Notes: a model not told the origin generated them from the letters alone. Positions 1 through 6,462 are shown, counted from the first letter of the stretch. The stretch is 7,660 nt of DNA from an uncultured Oscillospiraceae bacterium (GCA_900543295.1 UQQY01000112.1:1-7660); one strand, 5' to 3'. Program-made: numbers and translations.

Positions 1-399
1 TTCATTTCTGCCAACTATTATTTCCTCAGGAGCAGAGCCGCGGATGACATCCGTCACCTTAATCCGGAAGTAACGCACCTCCATGCTCAAATCCGGCGGC
101 TGATGCGTGACATTCCCTTCCCCGTCCGTTACCGGATCAAATTTTGTCGTCACCGTTTGACTTGGAAGCTGTTCTGCTACCGTTCCGCGGATAACCAATG
201 AACTCTGCTTATTCAGTACGTCAAAACGCATAGGAAAATATGTGATATTCCCTTGCAACTCCGGCAATACCGGATAATCATCCTGTGAAGAGGGCGGCAC
301 ATCCGTACGGATCGCATCCGGATCCGGATAAAACGCACAAACGAGAACCGTCAGGACAAAAAGCAGAGTCAAGCCTGTGAAAAACATTTTTCGTTTCAT
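1..399 (-). CDS. Exported or membrane-anchored protein of unknown function, C-terminus cut by window edge
   Basis: I do not recognise this protein. The frame is open from an ATG at 399 to the window edge, giving the first 133 residues and no stop. A GGAGA ribosome binding site (409-413) lies 9 bases before the ATG. The N-terminus is basic (MKRK) and followed by a hydrophobic stretch at about residues 5-23, so the product is exported or anchored. There is a Cys at position 21, but its context (LTVLVC) is a poor lipobox. The exported part begins with an acidic, Pro-rich segment (24-50). It continues with alternating polar and hydrophobic residues that look beta-rich (IRGTV at 70-74, VTDVIRG at 115-121, EEIIV at 125-129). 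It starts 17 bases after the stop of the metalloprotease gene, so it is probably the fourth gene of the sigma-serpin-protease operon. The gene is certain from the RBS, start and open frame; its function is unknown. Confidence 0.8.
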   Translation of the reverse strand, partial: MKRKMFFTGLTLLFVLTVLVCAFYPDPDAIRTDVPPSSQDDYPVLPELQGNITYFPMRFDVLNKQSSLVIRGTVAEQLPSQTVTTKFDPVTDGEGNVTHQPPDLSMEVRYFRIKVTDVIRGSAPEEIIVGRNE

Positions 400-416
400 T
401 TATCATATTCTCCTTT

Positions 417-1049
417 TTATCCATAATAAGATTTCAAACAACTGTTATCATACGAGGTATAGCTTGTTGGGGATATCGATGAGATTCCTTTCATGACAGA
501 CGTATGACTGCTGCATGCACAATGCCACAGTCCCAAGGCATGACCAACCTCATGTATGAGCACAGAGGTCTGCATTGCATCGGATAACACCTTTCCATTC
601 GTGTCGTAGATTTCACAGTCCAAAGGGTTAACCAGTATATTGGCGTAGCTGATTTCCCCATTTGATGCGGCGGAACCCGCATAGGTATATACTCGCACGC
701 TTTGAGTGTCATACATCACCGTTAATGCGGCTACTCGATTATCCATGTTATAGTTTAACCAAGCTGTTCCTGAAGCTGAGGTAATATCGATATTCACGCC
801 GCTCGATGCCTCGTTCATCAGTATTTTTGCTGTGCTGTTGTTTACTGCCGTCCGCATTGTAGTGAGATTATTTCGATATACAGAATCGCTTTTCAACCCG
901 CTATAGCTAATCTTTAAATGTGCATATCCATTCGATTTCGGATACCATCTCAAGGGCTTTTGAAATTCATGCGCAGATACAGATATAGAAGTTCCAATAA
1001 ATATTGTAATAGTAATCAGGATGCAAATCAATTTTTTTAAATTTTTCAA
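417..1049 (-). CDS. Secreted matrixin-like (metzincin) zinc metalloprotease
   Basis: This is a predicted secreted zinc endopeptidase of 210 residues. The metzincin zinc motif HEVGHALGLWH is at residues 166-176: His166, His170 and His176 are the ligands and Glu167 is the general base. A Met-turn candidate (SVMKG, Met186) follows about ten residues later, as in M10-type matrixins. The start is taken as a TTG at 1049 because an AAAGGAGG site lies 7 bases upstream. A TTG at 1082 is in frame but overlaps the serpin gene and would place the Shine-Dalgarno inside the coding sequence. Residues 1-26 form a signal peptide (two Lys, long Ile-rich core, cleavage expected after VSA). The mature chain is about 184 residues with four Cys (145, 177, 179, 204). 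No pro-domain or cysteine-switch motif is visible between the signal peptide and the catalytic region. The gene lies 22 bases after the serpin and 17 before the next gene, so it is very likely co-transcribed. Its GC content is lower than that of the serpin gene. Confidence 0.9.
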   Translation of the reverse strand: MKNLKKLICILITITIFIGTSISVSAHEFQKPLRWYPKSNGYAHLKISYSGLKSDSVYRNNLTTMRTAVNNSTAKILMNEASSGVNIDITSASGTAWLNYNMDNRVAALTVMYDTQSVRVYTYAGSAASNGEISYANILVNPLDCEIYDTNGKVLSDAMQTSVLIHEVGHALGLWHCACSSHTSVMKGISSISPTSYTSYDNSCLKSYYG

Positions 1050-1056
1050 AAGAAGT

Positions 1057-1061
1057 CCTCC
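1057..1061 (-). promoter_or_regulatory. Ribosome binding site that fixes the TTG start of the metalloprotease
   Basis: On the minus strand this reads GGAGG within AAAGGAGG, 7 bases before the TTG at 1049. It is the reason for preferring this non-ATG start: the protein then begins directly with a Lys-rich signal peptide n-region. Confidence 0.8.
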
Positions 1062-1071
1062 TTTTTCGTCC

Positions 1072-2427
1072 TTACTCTGCAAGCTGCATGACGTTCTCCA
1101 CTGCGCCGATCATCAGCGGGATTTCGTTTTCGCTGACAACGACAAAGCAGAACGGGCGGTCTAAGGTTAAGCTATGCATGGCTCCGGAGGAGGAACCATA
1201 GGCCTGTGCACCGGCAGGAGTTTCTCCGTTTTCGTTCAAATCCATCGAAACGTTTTCCGCAATCTGCCCCGCAAAGACGTTTTGATCTGAAGAGAGCGCA
1301 GAGAAGTCGGCTTTCGTCTCGTCAAACACGCTGACGACGCCCATCTGGCGGAAAAGACTGCTGATGTCGATCGTCTCTTCGAACGAAACCTTTGGAACGG
1401 AAAACTCCACGGATGTTTTTGATGCGCGCAGTGTTCCGGACACAATATTTTGTAAAAGCGTGCCGTCCGACAGGATGCCATTCAGTCCGGTTCCCTCCTG
1501 CGGGAGAATCAGCACGAGCGAGCCGCCGTTTGCAAGGCCGATCAGAGAGGCGGTCGCCTCCTCGGTTTGCAGGTACGGAACGGCGGCCGCAACTTTATTC
1601 ATATAAGTGCACTCGTCTGTAACCATTGTTCCGCTGAAAACGCCCTCATAGGTCTGTTCCCTGACAAAGGTTTCTTTCCATTCCGAACGAAATTCAAAGC
1701 CGCTTGCAAACATCAGCTTGTTTTCGGGAACAAAAGGTACCGAAATGCGCCGTTTGCTCCGCATATTATCGGCAAACCAATCAGATACGGCGGAGGCTGC
1801 GCGTCCGTTTTCAAACGGCATGCTGAAGGAATGCGCGTATTCGTTTTGTGCCAGAGTATTCAGCACGCTTTCATGATAGGAAACCGACGAATCGATCCAG
1901 ACCGACTGGATCGCCCGGCAGAAATCATTTTCTGAATCGCGGTAAAGCGTTTGATAGAGCGACGCCGTTTCCGCGGAGAGCTGCGCCGCGCTGTCCATCT
2001 GAAAAACACTGAGGATCTCATCCTGCGTTCCGCCAGCCGTACACTCCGCCAACATGGAGAGAATGACCGACATGCCATAGGGCGAATAGACGGTATTGCC
2101 GTCCGCACCGCGGTCGATTTTTCCCGCCGTATCATAGGAGAAACGGCGCAGCGCTTCGAGATATGCGCCGTCCGACACAGAAACAGCCGTTTCATCCGCA
2201 GAAGGGTATGCAGGGCGCGCGATGGCCGCCGCTACGGGGATACTGTTTATGGTGACGGCAAAGACCAGGATAAGCGACAGAGCTGCGGCCGCAATCAGCG
2301 TAAGCTTTCCCTTTCTGCTTTTGGGCTCGCGATTTGCCGCACGGCGCACCTGATGATAAAGCTTTGTTTTTTCCGCATCCGTCAATACAATGCGGCCGAC
2401 TGCATTCCGATATTCCTGTTTCATCAT
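1072..2427 (-). CDS. Membrane-anchored serpin with anti-sigma-like cytoplasmic N-terminus
   Basis: A 451-residue protein with three parts. Residues 1-41 are a charged, probably cytoplasmic segment (EYRNAVGRIVLTDAEK, then a basic RRAANREPKSRKGK stretch). Residues 42 to about 66 are a single membrane helix; the positive-inside rule puts the N-terminus in the cytoplasm. Residues 83-448 are a full-length serpin domain outside the cell. Serpin landmarks are the shutter YSPYGMS (114-120), AECTAGGTQDEI (127-138), FRSEWKETF (246-254), VPKVSFEE (344-351), KADFSALS (372-379) and the C-terminal signature region LDRPFCFVV (422-430). The reactive loop runs from Gly401 to about 420. The stop of the upstream ECF sigma gene overlaps this start as ATGA, and an AAGGAG site lies 7 bases upstream. 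That position is where the sigma factor's anti-sigma partner normally sits, and the N-terminal segment resembles the short N-termini of clostridial anti-sigma proteins. No zinc-type HxxxCxxC motif is present. Serpin identity is secure; the anti-sigma role is inferred. Confidence 0.92.
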   Translation of the reverse strand: MMKQEYRNAVGRIVLTDAEKTKLYHQVRRAANREPKSRKGKLTLIAAAALSLILVFAVTINSIPVAAAIARPAYPSADETAVSVSDGAYLEALRRFSYDTAGKIDRGADGNTVYSPYGMSVILSMLAECTAGGTQDEILSVFQMDSAAQLSAETASLYQTLYRDSENDFCRAIQSVWIDSSVSYHESVLNTLAQNEYAHSFSMPFENGRAASAVSDWFADNMRSKRRISVPFVPENKLMFASGFEFRSEWKETFVREQTYEGVFSGTMVTDECTYMNKVAAAVPYLQTEEATASLIGLANGGSLVLILPQEGTGLNGILSDGTLLQNIVSGTLRASKTSVEFSVPKVSFEETIDISSLFRQMGVVSVFDETKADFSALSSDQNVFAGQIAENVSMDLNENGETPAGAQAYGSSSGAMHSLTLDRPFCFVVVSENEIPLMIGAVENVMQLAE

Positions 2428-2897
2428 TGATCTGCTCCTTCCAGTATTTCTTTCAGCCGTTTTCTCGCACGGCTCAGCTTACTGCGCACGGTGGAATCCG
2501 TTGTCCCCATTAGCTTTGCAATTTCTATGGTATTCATATCCTCATAATAATACAAATGGATCACGGTGCGGTCTGTTTTGGAGAGGCGCATGACAGCGCT
2601 GTAAACCTCTGTCTCCTCCTGCGGAGCGGTTTGCAGCGTTTCTGGTAAGGGGACAGTGCGCCGAAACCACGAGGAGGACAGAAGCGAGCTTGTACAGTTC
2701 AGCGTGACGCGGATTAACCATGCACGACAGTGCTCCTCCGAAGAAAAGGGTTCTGCATGCTCAAACCATCGGAGAAAAACCTCCTGACAGATATCCTCTG
2801 CGTCCGCTCTGCTCTGCACGCGGGTGAACGCGAGCCGGAACACCATGTCTCCGTATCGGCCGATCACCTGGGAAAGCTCCTGCTCCCTCGTTGCCAT
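2424..2897 (-). CDS. ECF-family (sigma-70) RNA polymerase sigma factor
   Basis: A small sigma factor of 157 residues containing only regions 2 and 4, which is the ECF architecture. Region 2 spans about residues 10-75, with the conserved DAEDICQEVFLRW block (32-44) that contacts core polymerase and the -10 element, followed by RAWLIRVTLN. Region 4 spans about 98-152, with a helix-turn-helix (MNTIEIAKLMGTTDSTVRSKLSRARKRL split over 121-148) for -35 recognition. No extra C-terminal domain is present. The ATG at 2897 is chosen because a GAGGTG ribosome site (2904-2909) precedes it; the GTG at 2906 lies inside that site and is not a credible start. The TGA stop overlaps the ATG of the serpin gene, so the two are translationally coupled, which is typical of an ECF sigma and its regulator. 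Target promoters are unknown. ECF sigmas often activate their own operon, but no clear ECF-type promoter was recognised upstream. Confidence 0.95.
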   Translation of the reverse strand: MATREQELSQVIGRYGDMVFRLAFTRVQSRADAEDICQEVFLRWFEHAEPFSSEEHCRAWLIRVTLNCTSSLLSSSWFRRTVPLPETLQTAPQEETEVYSAVMRLSKTDRTVIHLYYYEDMNTIEIAKLMGTTDSTVRSKLSRARKRLKEILEGADQ

Positions 2898-3013
2898 GCT
2901 AATCACCTCTGCTTATAATACTGATGAGAAGGGTAAAACGCTGCACGTCGATTTGTTAATTTTTCATGAACAAAGCTTTTTCTAAATATGGAAGGCTGTT
3001 TTACATCTATGAA

Positions 3014-3044
3014 AAAACGGCGTTCCTTTCGGAACGCCGTTTCA
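3014..3044 (-). terminator. Rho-independent terminator of the serC-serA operon
   Basis: A perfect 12-base-pair stem has arms at 3017-3028 and 3033-3044. Read on the minus strand it closes with a GAAA tetraloop and runs into six T residues (3014-3019). It begins 10 bases after the serA stop and isolates this operon from the sigma-factor operon downstream. Confidence 0.93.
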
Positions 3045-3054
3045 GCACGCTGTC

Positions 3055-4215
3055 TTATTCAATCACAAAAGCGCGGATCACGCCGTCAACCGCATTGACC
3101 GCGTCCAGCGCCGCCGCGGGCACTGCACGGTCAACATCGAGCATTGTGTAGGCGTAGTCGCCCTTCGACTTGTTGAGCATGTTTTCAATATTCATATCCG
3201 CAAGCGCTGCTGAAATCTGCGAAATAATGGTTTTCACATTCTTGTGAATCACGCAAATGCGCGGAAGCGGCGTTTTTGCCATGGAAGCGTTCGGCAGGTT
3301 TACGCTGTTTTTGATGTTTCCGCTTTCAAGGAAGTCGATCAGCTCCTGTGCCGCCATACGCGCGCAGTTATCCTCCGACTCCGGCGTGGAAGCGCCCAAG
3401 TGCGGAAATGCAACGACGCCGGGATGATCGAGCATTTCATCGGCAGGAAAATCCGTAATATAGACCTTGACCTGCTTTTCATCCAGCGCCGCCAGCAGAT
3501 CAGCGGTTTCCACCAGCTCGCCGCGCGCAAAGTTGATGATGCGCACGCCCGGCTTCATCATGGCAATAGAAGAAGCGTTGATACTGCCCTTTGTCTCCTT
3601 ATTTGCGGGAACGTGCAGAGTGATGTAATCGCAGTTTTCGTAAATTTCCTTCAGTGAGGACGCATGGATAATGCTCTGAGAAAGTCCCCATGCCGCGTCT
3701 ACGCTGATATACGGATCATAGCCGTATACCGTCATGCCGAGCGCTTCCGCCGCATTTGCAACCAGAATGCCGATTGCGCCCAAGCCGATAACGCCCAGCT
3801 TTTTGCCGGCAATTTCCGGTCCGGTGAACTGAGATTTTCCCTTTTCCACCAGCTTTGAAACCTCGGCGCCGCTGCCCTTCAGGGTTTTGACCCACTCCAT
3901 AGAAGCGGCAACCTTGCGTGAGGACATCAAAAGTGCCAGAATCACCATTTCTTTTACGGCGTTCGCATTGGCGCCCGGGGTATTGAATACGACGATGCCC
4001 TGCTCGGTGCAGCGATCTACCGGAATGTTGTTGACACCTGCGCCCGCGCGTGCGATTGCCTTGAGCGAAGCCGGAAATTCCATATCATGCAGCGCGGCAG
4101 AACGCACCATAATGGCGTCCGGCGCGGTCATTTCGTCGCCCCATGTATATTTTGCACGATCGAACCGGTCAAGACCGGCCGGCGATATTTTATTCATTGT
4201 CTGGATCTGAAACAT
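3055..4215 (-). CDS. serA: D-3-phosphoglycerate dehydrogenase with C-terminal ACT domain
   Basis: This enzyme oxidises 3-phosphoglycerate to 3-phosphohydroxypyruvate with NAD, the first committed step of serine synthesis, in the cytoplasm. The protein has 386 residues. The substrate-binding half contains RAGAGVNNIPVD (56-67) and NTPGANANAVKE (78-89). The nucleotide-binding fold has GLGAIG (144-149) with the adenosine-ribose Asp in YGYDPY. The catalytic triad of the D-2-hydroxyacid dehydrogenase family is visible: Arg231 (NFARGEL), Glu260 (ADEML) and His272 (PHLGASTPE). Residues from about 317 to the end form one ACT domain. That domain suggests serine feedback as in other SerA enzymes, although the large intervening domain of the long-type enzymes is missing. 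The ATG at 4215 is preferred over the adjacent TTG at 4218; an AAGGAGA site lies about 9 bases upstream. It follows serC by 39 bases and is probably co-transcribed with it. Confidence 0.95.
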   Translation of the reverse strand: MFQIQTMNKISPAGLDRFDRAKYTWGDEMTAPDAIMVRSAALHDMEFPASLKAIARAGAGVNNIPVDRCTEQGIVVFNTPGANANAVKEMVILALLMSSRKVAASMEWVKTLKGSGAEVSKLVEKGKSQFTGPEIAGKKLGVIGLGAIGILVANAAEALGMTVYGYDPYISVDAAWGLSQSIIHASSLKEIYENCDYITLHVPANKETKGSINASSIAMMKPGVRIINFARGELVETADLLAALDEKQVKVYITDFPADEMLDHPGVVAFPHLGASTPESEDNCARMAAQELIDFLESGNIKNSVNLPNASMAKTPLPRICVIHKNVKTIISQISAALADMNIENMLNKSKGDYAYTMLDVDRAVPAAALDAVNAVDGVIRAFVIE

Positions 4216-4254
4216 CAAAACCGTCTCCTTTTTTCTGCGGATTATAGCCGTTAT

Positions 4255-5340
4255 TTAAGCATTCGCCTCTTCAAACGCTTTCATAAATGCGACCAGCTTT
4301 TCGACGCCTTCGACCGGCATTGCATTGTAAATAGAAGCGCGCATACCGCCGACAGAACGGTGGCCCTTCAAGTTGACAAAGCCGGCGGCCGTCGCCTCCG
4401 CGACAAATTTTTTATCAAGCTCCTCATCGCCGGTAACAAACGGAATATTCATCAGCGAGCGGGAATCCTTCTCTACGGTGCCCTTAAAAAGCCTGGAGCT
4501 ATCAAGAAAATCGTATAAGAGAGCCGCCTTTTTCTCATTAATCTCTTTCATTTTCTCAAGGCCGCCGATCTCGTTTTTAATCCAGTCGAGCACAAGCTTG
4601 CAGATGTAGATCGCATAGGTCGGCGGGGTGTTGAACATTGAGCCGTTATCCGCATGCGTTTGGTAGTTGAACATAGTAGGCGTAATATCCATCGCACTGC
4701 CGATCAGATCCTCGCGGATGATAACGACGGTAAGGCCGGCCGGACCCATGTTTTTCTGCGCGCCGGCATAGAGAAGACCGAACTTCGAAACGTCAATCGG
4801 CTCGGACAGAGCGCAGGAGCTGATGTCCGCGACCAGCGGAACGCTGCCGGTATCCGGAAGCTCATGGTACTTTGTTCCGTAAATTGTATTGTTCAGGCAG
4901 ATATGGAAATAGTCCGCTTCCGGATCAAAGGAGGCAGGATCAAGCTTTGGTATGTAAGAAAACGTTTTGTCCGCGGAAGAAGCGACCACATTCGCTTTGC
5001 CGTAACGCGCCGCCTCTGCGTATGCTTTTTTCGCCCACTGACCGGTAACGACAAAATCCGCCTTATTGTTTTTGTTCATCAGATTGAGCGGCACCATCGC
5101 AAACTGGGAAGACGCGCCGCCCTGCAAAAAGAGCACCTTATAATTATCCGGAATATTCATGACCTCGCGCAGAGACGCTTCGCAGGCCTTGATAATCTCT
5201 TCATAAACCTTAGATCGATGCGACATCTCCATAACGGACTGGCCGCTGCCATTATAGTCGAGCATTTCTGCCGCCGCCGTTTTTAATACGCTTTCCGGCA
5301 GCATAGACGGACCCGCGCTGAAGTTGTATACTCTGCTCAT
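4255..5340 (-). CDS. serC: Phosphoserine aminotransferase
   Basis: A PLP enzyme of 361 residues that converts 3-phosphohydroxypyruvate and glutamate to O-phosphoserine and 2-oxoglutarate, the step after SerA. The start MSRVYNFSAGPSMLP is the family's typical N-terminus. The PLP-binding lysine is Lys196 in YAGAQKNMGPAG. Other family motifs are SHRSKVYEE (40-48), FLQGGASSQFA (71-81), DISSCALSEP (172-181) and the substrate-phosphate-binding GHRSVGGMRAS near 326-336. The length is normal. The reading frame stays open upstream for 52 codons, but that extension crosses the promoter; the ATG at 5340, with an AAGGGG site 10 bases upstream, gives the correct family N-terminus. It is the first gene of the serC-serA operon. 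No serB is seen in the window, so the phosphatase step must be encoded elsewhere. Confidence 0.96.
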   Translation of the reverse strand: MSRVYNFSAGPSMLPESVLKTAAAEMLDYNGSGQSVMEMSHRSKVYEEIIKACEASLREVMNIPDNYKVLFLQGGASSQFAMVPLNLMNKNNKADFVVTGQWAKKAYAEAARYGKANVVASSADKTFSYIPKLDPASFDPEADYFHICLNNTIYGTKYHELPDTGSVPLVADISSCALSEPIDVSKFGLLYAGAQKNMGPAGLTVVIIREDLIGSAMDITPTMFNYQTHADNGSMFNTPPTYAIYICKLVLDWIKNEIGGLEKMKEINEKKAALLYDFLDSSRLFKGTVEKDSRSLMNIPFVTGDEELDKKFVAEATAAGFVNLKGHRSVGGMRASIYNAMPVEGVEKLVAFMKAFEEANA

Positions 5341-5369
5341 GATTCGATGACCCCTTTTCTTTCGTGATT

Positions 5370-5391
5370 CAGTATGTTTACTTTTATACTG
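5370..5391 (-). repeat. Short inverted repeat in the serC leader
   Basis: CAGTAT (5370-5375) and ATACTG (5386-5391) form a perfect 6-base inverted repeat with a 10-base loop. It lies between the serC promoter and its ribosome binding site. It could be a small RNA hairpin or a repressor operator; it may also be chance. The leader, roughly 70 bases, is too short for a serine T-box. Confidence 0.3.
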
Positions 5392-5418
5392 CACTGCATT
5401 AAAATATGTATACGTTTT

Positions 5419-5447
5419 ATTATAACGGCTGTATGCGAAAACGTCAA
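5419..5447 (-). promoter_or_regulatory. Housekeeping sigma-A type promoter of serC-serA
   Basis: On the minus strand a TTGACG -35 box (5442-5447) and a perfect TATAAT -10 box (5419-5424) are separated by exactly 17 bases. Transcription would start near 5412, leaving a leader of roughly 70 bases before serC. Confidence 0.9.
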
Positions 5448-5564
5448 CCCGTTTTACATAGATTTTGTGAATTTTTTGACTATAATATGAACGCAAAATC
5501 GCGGCATAAAATTTTTCTTTCCGGCAACACTATCTTCGACAGCAATCCGGCAGTGCTTCCGATT

Positions 5565-5593
5565 GTTTTGCCGCAGCTATTCCCGCAAAAATA
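5565..5593 (+). promoter_or_regulatory. Weak candidate forespore-type (sigma-F-like) promoter for the M23 gene
   Basis: GTTTT (5565-5569) and CGCAAAAATA (5584-5593) partly resemble the sigma-F boxes GYWTA and GGNRANANTR. The spacer is 14 bases, one short of usual. The candidate was sought because the gene resembles SpoIIQ, whose Bacillus relative is sigma-F dependent. The match could be chance. Confidence 0.2.
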
Positions 5594-5741
5594 ATGCATA
5601 AAGCGCTTGCGGATACGGCTCGGTCCTTACAGCATGACACGCGGCACAATTCTTTCCGTCCGTCTTTCAGGCAGGATCGTACCAATCAAAAATCGGCTTG
5701 ATTGCAAAACAAGAAAAACCAAGCAGGAGGAACAAAACGCT

Positions 5742-6452
5742 ATGAAAAAAATACAGATAAACCGCGCGAAAGGCCATGCCAAAAACGGCAAGGGATTTTA
5801 TATCGCGCTTGCATGCGGGCTTCTTGCCGTAGGCGCGGCAGCCTGGTTCGGCGTTACCGCCGCCATGCGGAAGCTTGAAGTAAATCCGCCCGAGGTTTCT
5901 ACTCCGGAAATCTCCAATCAGGAAACAGACTTGAATCTTCCCGCCGACACGCCGATTACACTGCCGTCGGAGGAGGTTTCGGAACCGGAAGAGAGCACGG
6001 CGCCTACAACGGCTCAGCCAGAAGCGCCCGCCAAGAGCACAGCCTTTGCCATGCCGGTTTCCGGCGATGTGGTAAATGCATACAGCGGTGAAAAAATGGT
6101 GAAATCCAAAACCCTCGGCGACTGGGTGCTGCACACCGGCGCCGACCTTGCCGCCTCGGCCAAGACGCCGGTTAAGGCAGTTTCAGCCGGAACGGTCTCC
6201 GCCGTTGAAACAGACGACCTTTGGGGCTGCACCGTCACCATAGAACATGCAAACGGCGTTATCAGTTATTATGCCAACCTGGGTGATGATATTCGTGTGA
6301 CGGTTGGCCAAAGCGTCAAACTCGGCGATGTGATCGGCACAGTTGGTGAAACGGCCGACATTGAGCGCGCGGAGGAGAGCCATTTGCATCTTGGCATCAA
6401 ACAGGACGGCGAATGGGTTGATCCGGTGGCCTTTATTGAAAGCAAAAAATGA
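5742..6452 (+). CDS. SpoIIQ-like membrane-anchored M23 (LytM) peptidase
   Basis: A 236-residue protein with a basic cytoplasmic N-terminus, one membrane helix (about 20-42), an acidic, Pro/Thr/Glu-rich linker (45-100) and a LytM/M23 domain (about 102-231). The zinc site is complete: His131 and Asp135 in HTGADLAA, and His216 with His214 in SHLHLG. Peptidoglycan hydrolysis is therefore possible, unlike Bacillus SpoIIQ, which has a degenerate site. The segments SKTLGDWVLHTG and AEESHLHLG are what I recall from clostridial SpoIIQ-type proteins. Those proteins sit in the forespore membrane and bind SpoIIIAH across the intermembrane space during engulfment. The start is the ATG at 5742, 11 bases after AGGAGG (5725-5730). 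It is a single-gene unit divergent from serC and closed by a strong terminator. M23 identity is secure; the sporulation role rests on resemblance, and another wall-remodelling M23 enzyme is the alternative. Confidence 0.9.
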   Translation: MKKIQINRAKGHAKNGKGFYIALACGLLAVGAAAWFGVTAAMRKLEVNPPEVSTPEISNQETDLNLPADTPITLPSEEVSEPEESTAPTTAQPEAPAKSTAFAMPVSGDVVNAYSGEKMVKSKTLGDWVLHTGADLAASAKTPVKAVSAGTVSAVETDDLWGCTVTIEHANGVISYYANLGDDIRVTVGQSVKLGDVIGTVGETADIERAEESHLHLGIKQDGEWVDPVAFIESKK

Positions 6453-6462
6453 TTCAAATGAT

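Larger units (their letters stand above)
5341..5741. other. Divergent intergenic region between serC and the M23 peptidase gene
   Basis: About 400 bases with no supported gene. The left part holds the serC promoter and leader. On the plus strand there is an isolated TATAAT (5481-5486) without a convincing -35 box, a weak candidate sporulation-type promoter near 5565-5593, and a perfect 7-base inverted repeat CAATCAA/TTGATTG (5683-5689 and 5698-5704) about 20 bases ahead of the peptidase ribosome binding site. The peptidase frame is open upstream to 5607, but this extension has no ribosome site and does not look coding. No riboswitch was recognised. Confidence 0.6.

Noticed and set aside
1050..1082. 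Longer metalloprotease starting at a TTG at 1082
   Set aside because: It overlaps the serpin stop, has no ribosome site of its own, and would translate through the strong AAAGGAGG site that serves the TTG at 1049.
1951..2430. 159-codon open frame on the plus strand opposite the serpin N-terminal half
   Set aside because: Arg-rich shadow of the serpin gene, with no ribosome site or recognisable motifs. The same applies to the plus-strand frames opposite serA, serC and the rest of the serpin.
2915..2920. TATTAT on the minus strand as the -10 box of the sigma-factor gene
   Set aside because: Transcription would start inside the ribosome binding site at 2904-2909, and no -35 box is found at the right distance.
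4241..4246. TATAAT on the minus strand in the serC-serA gap as a separate serA promoter
   Set aside because: No -35-like hexamer lies 16-18 bases upstream (the aligned bases read GAGGCG) and there is no extended -10 TG, so co-transcription from the serC promoter is simpler.
5341..5496. N-terminal extension of serC by 52 codons
   Set aside because: The extension covers the perfect -10/-35 promoter and gives a non-family N-terminus; MSRVYNFSAGPS is the typical SerC start.
5607..5741. N-terminal extension of the M23 protein by 45 residues
   Set aside because: No ribosome site precedes it, and it would hide the AGGAGG site ahead of the ATG at 5742, after which a normal basic n-region and membrane helix follow.
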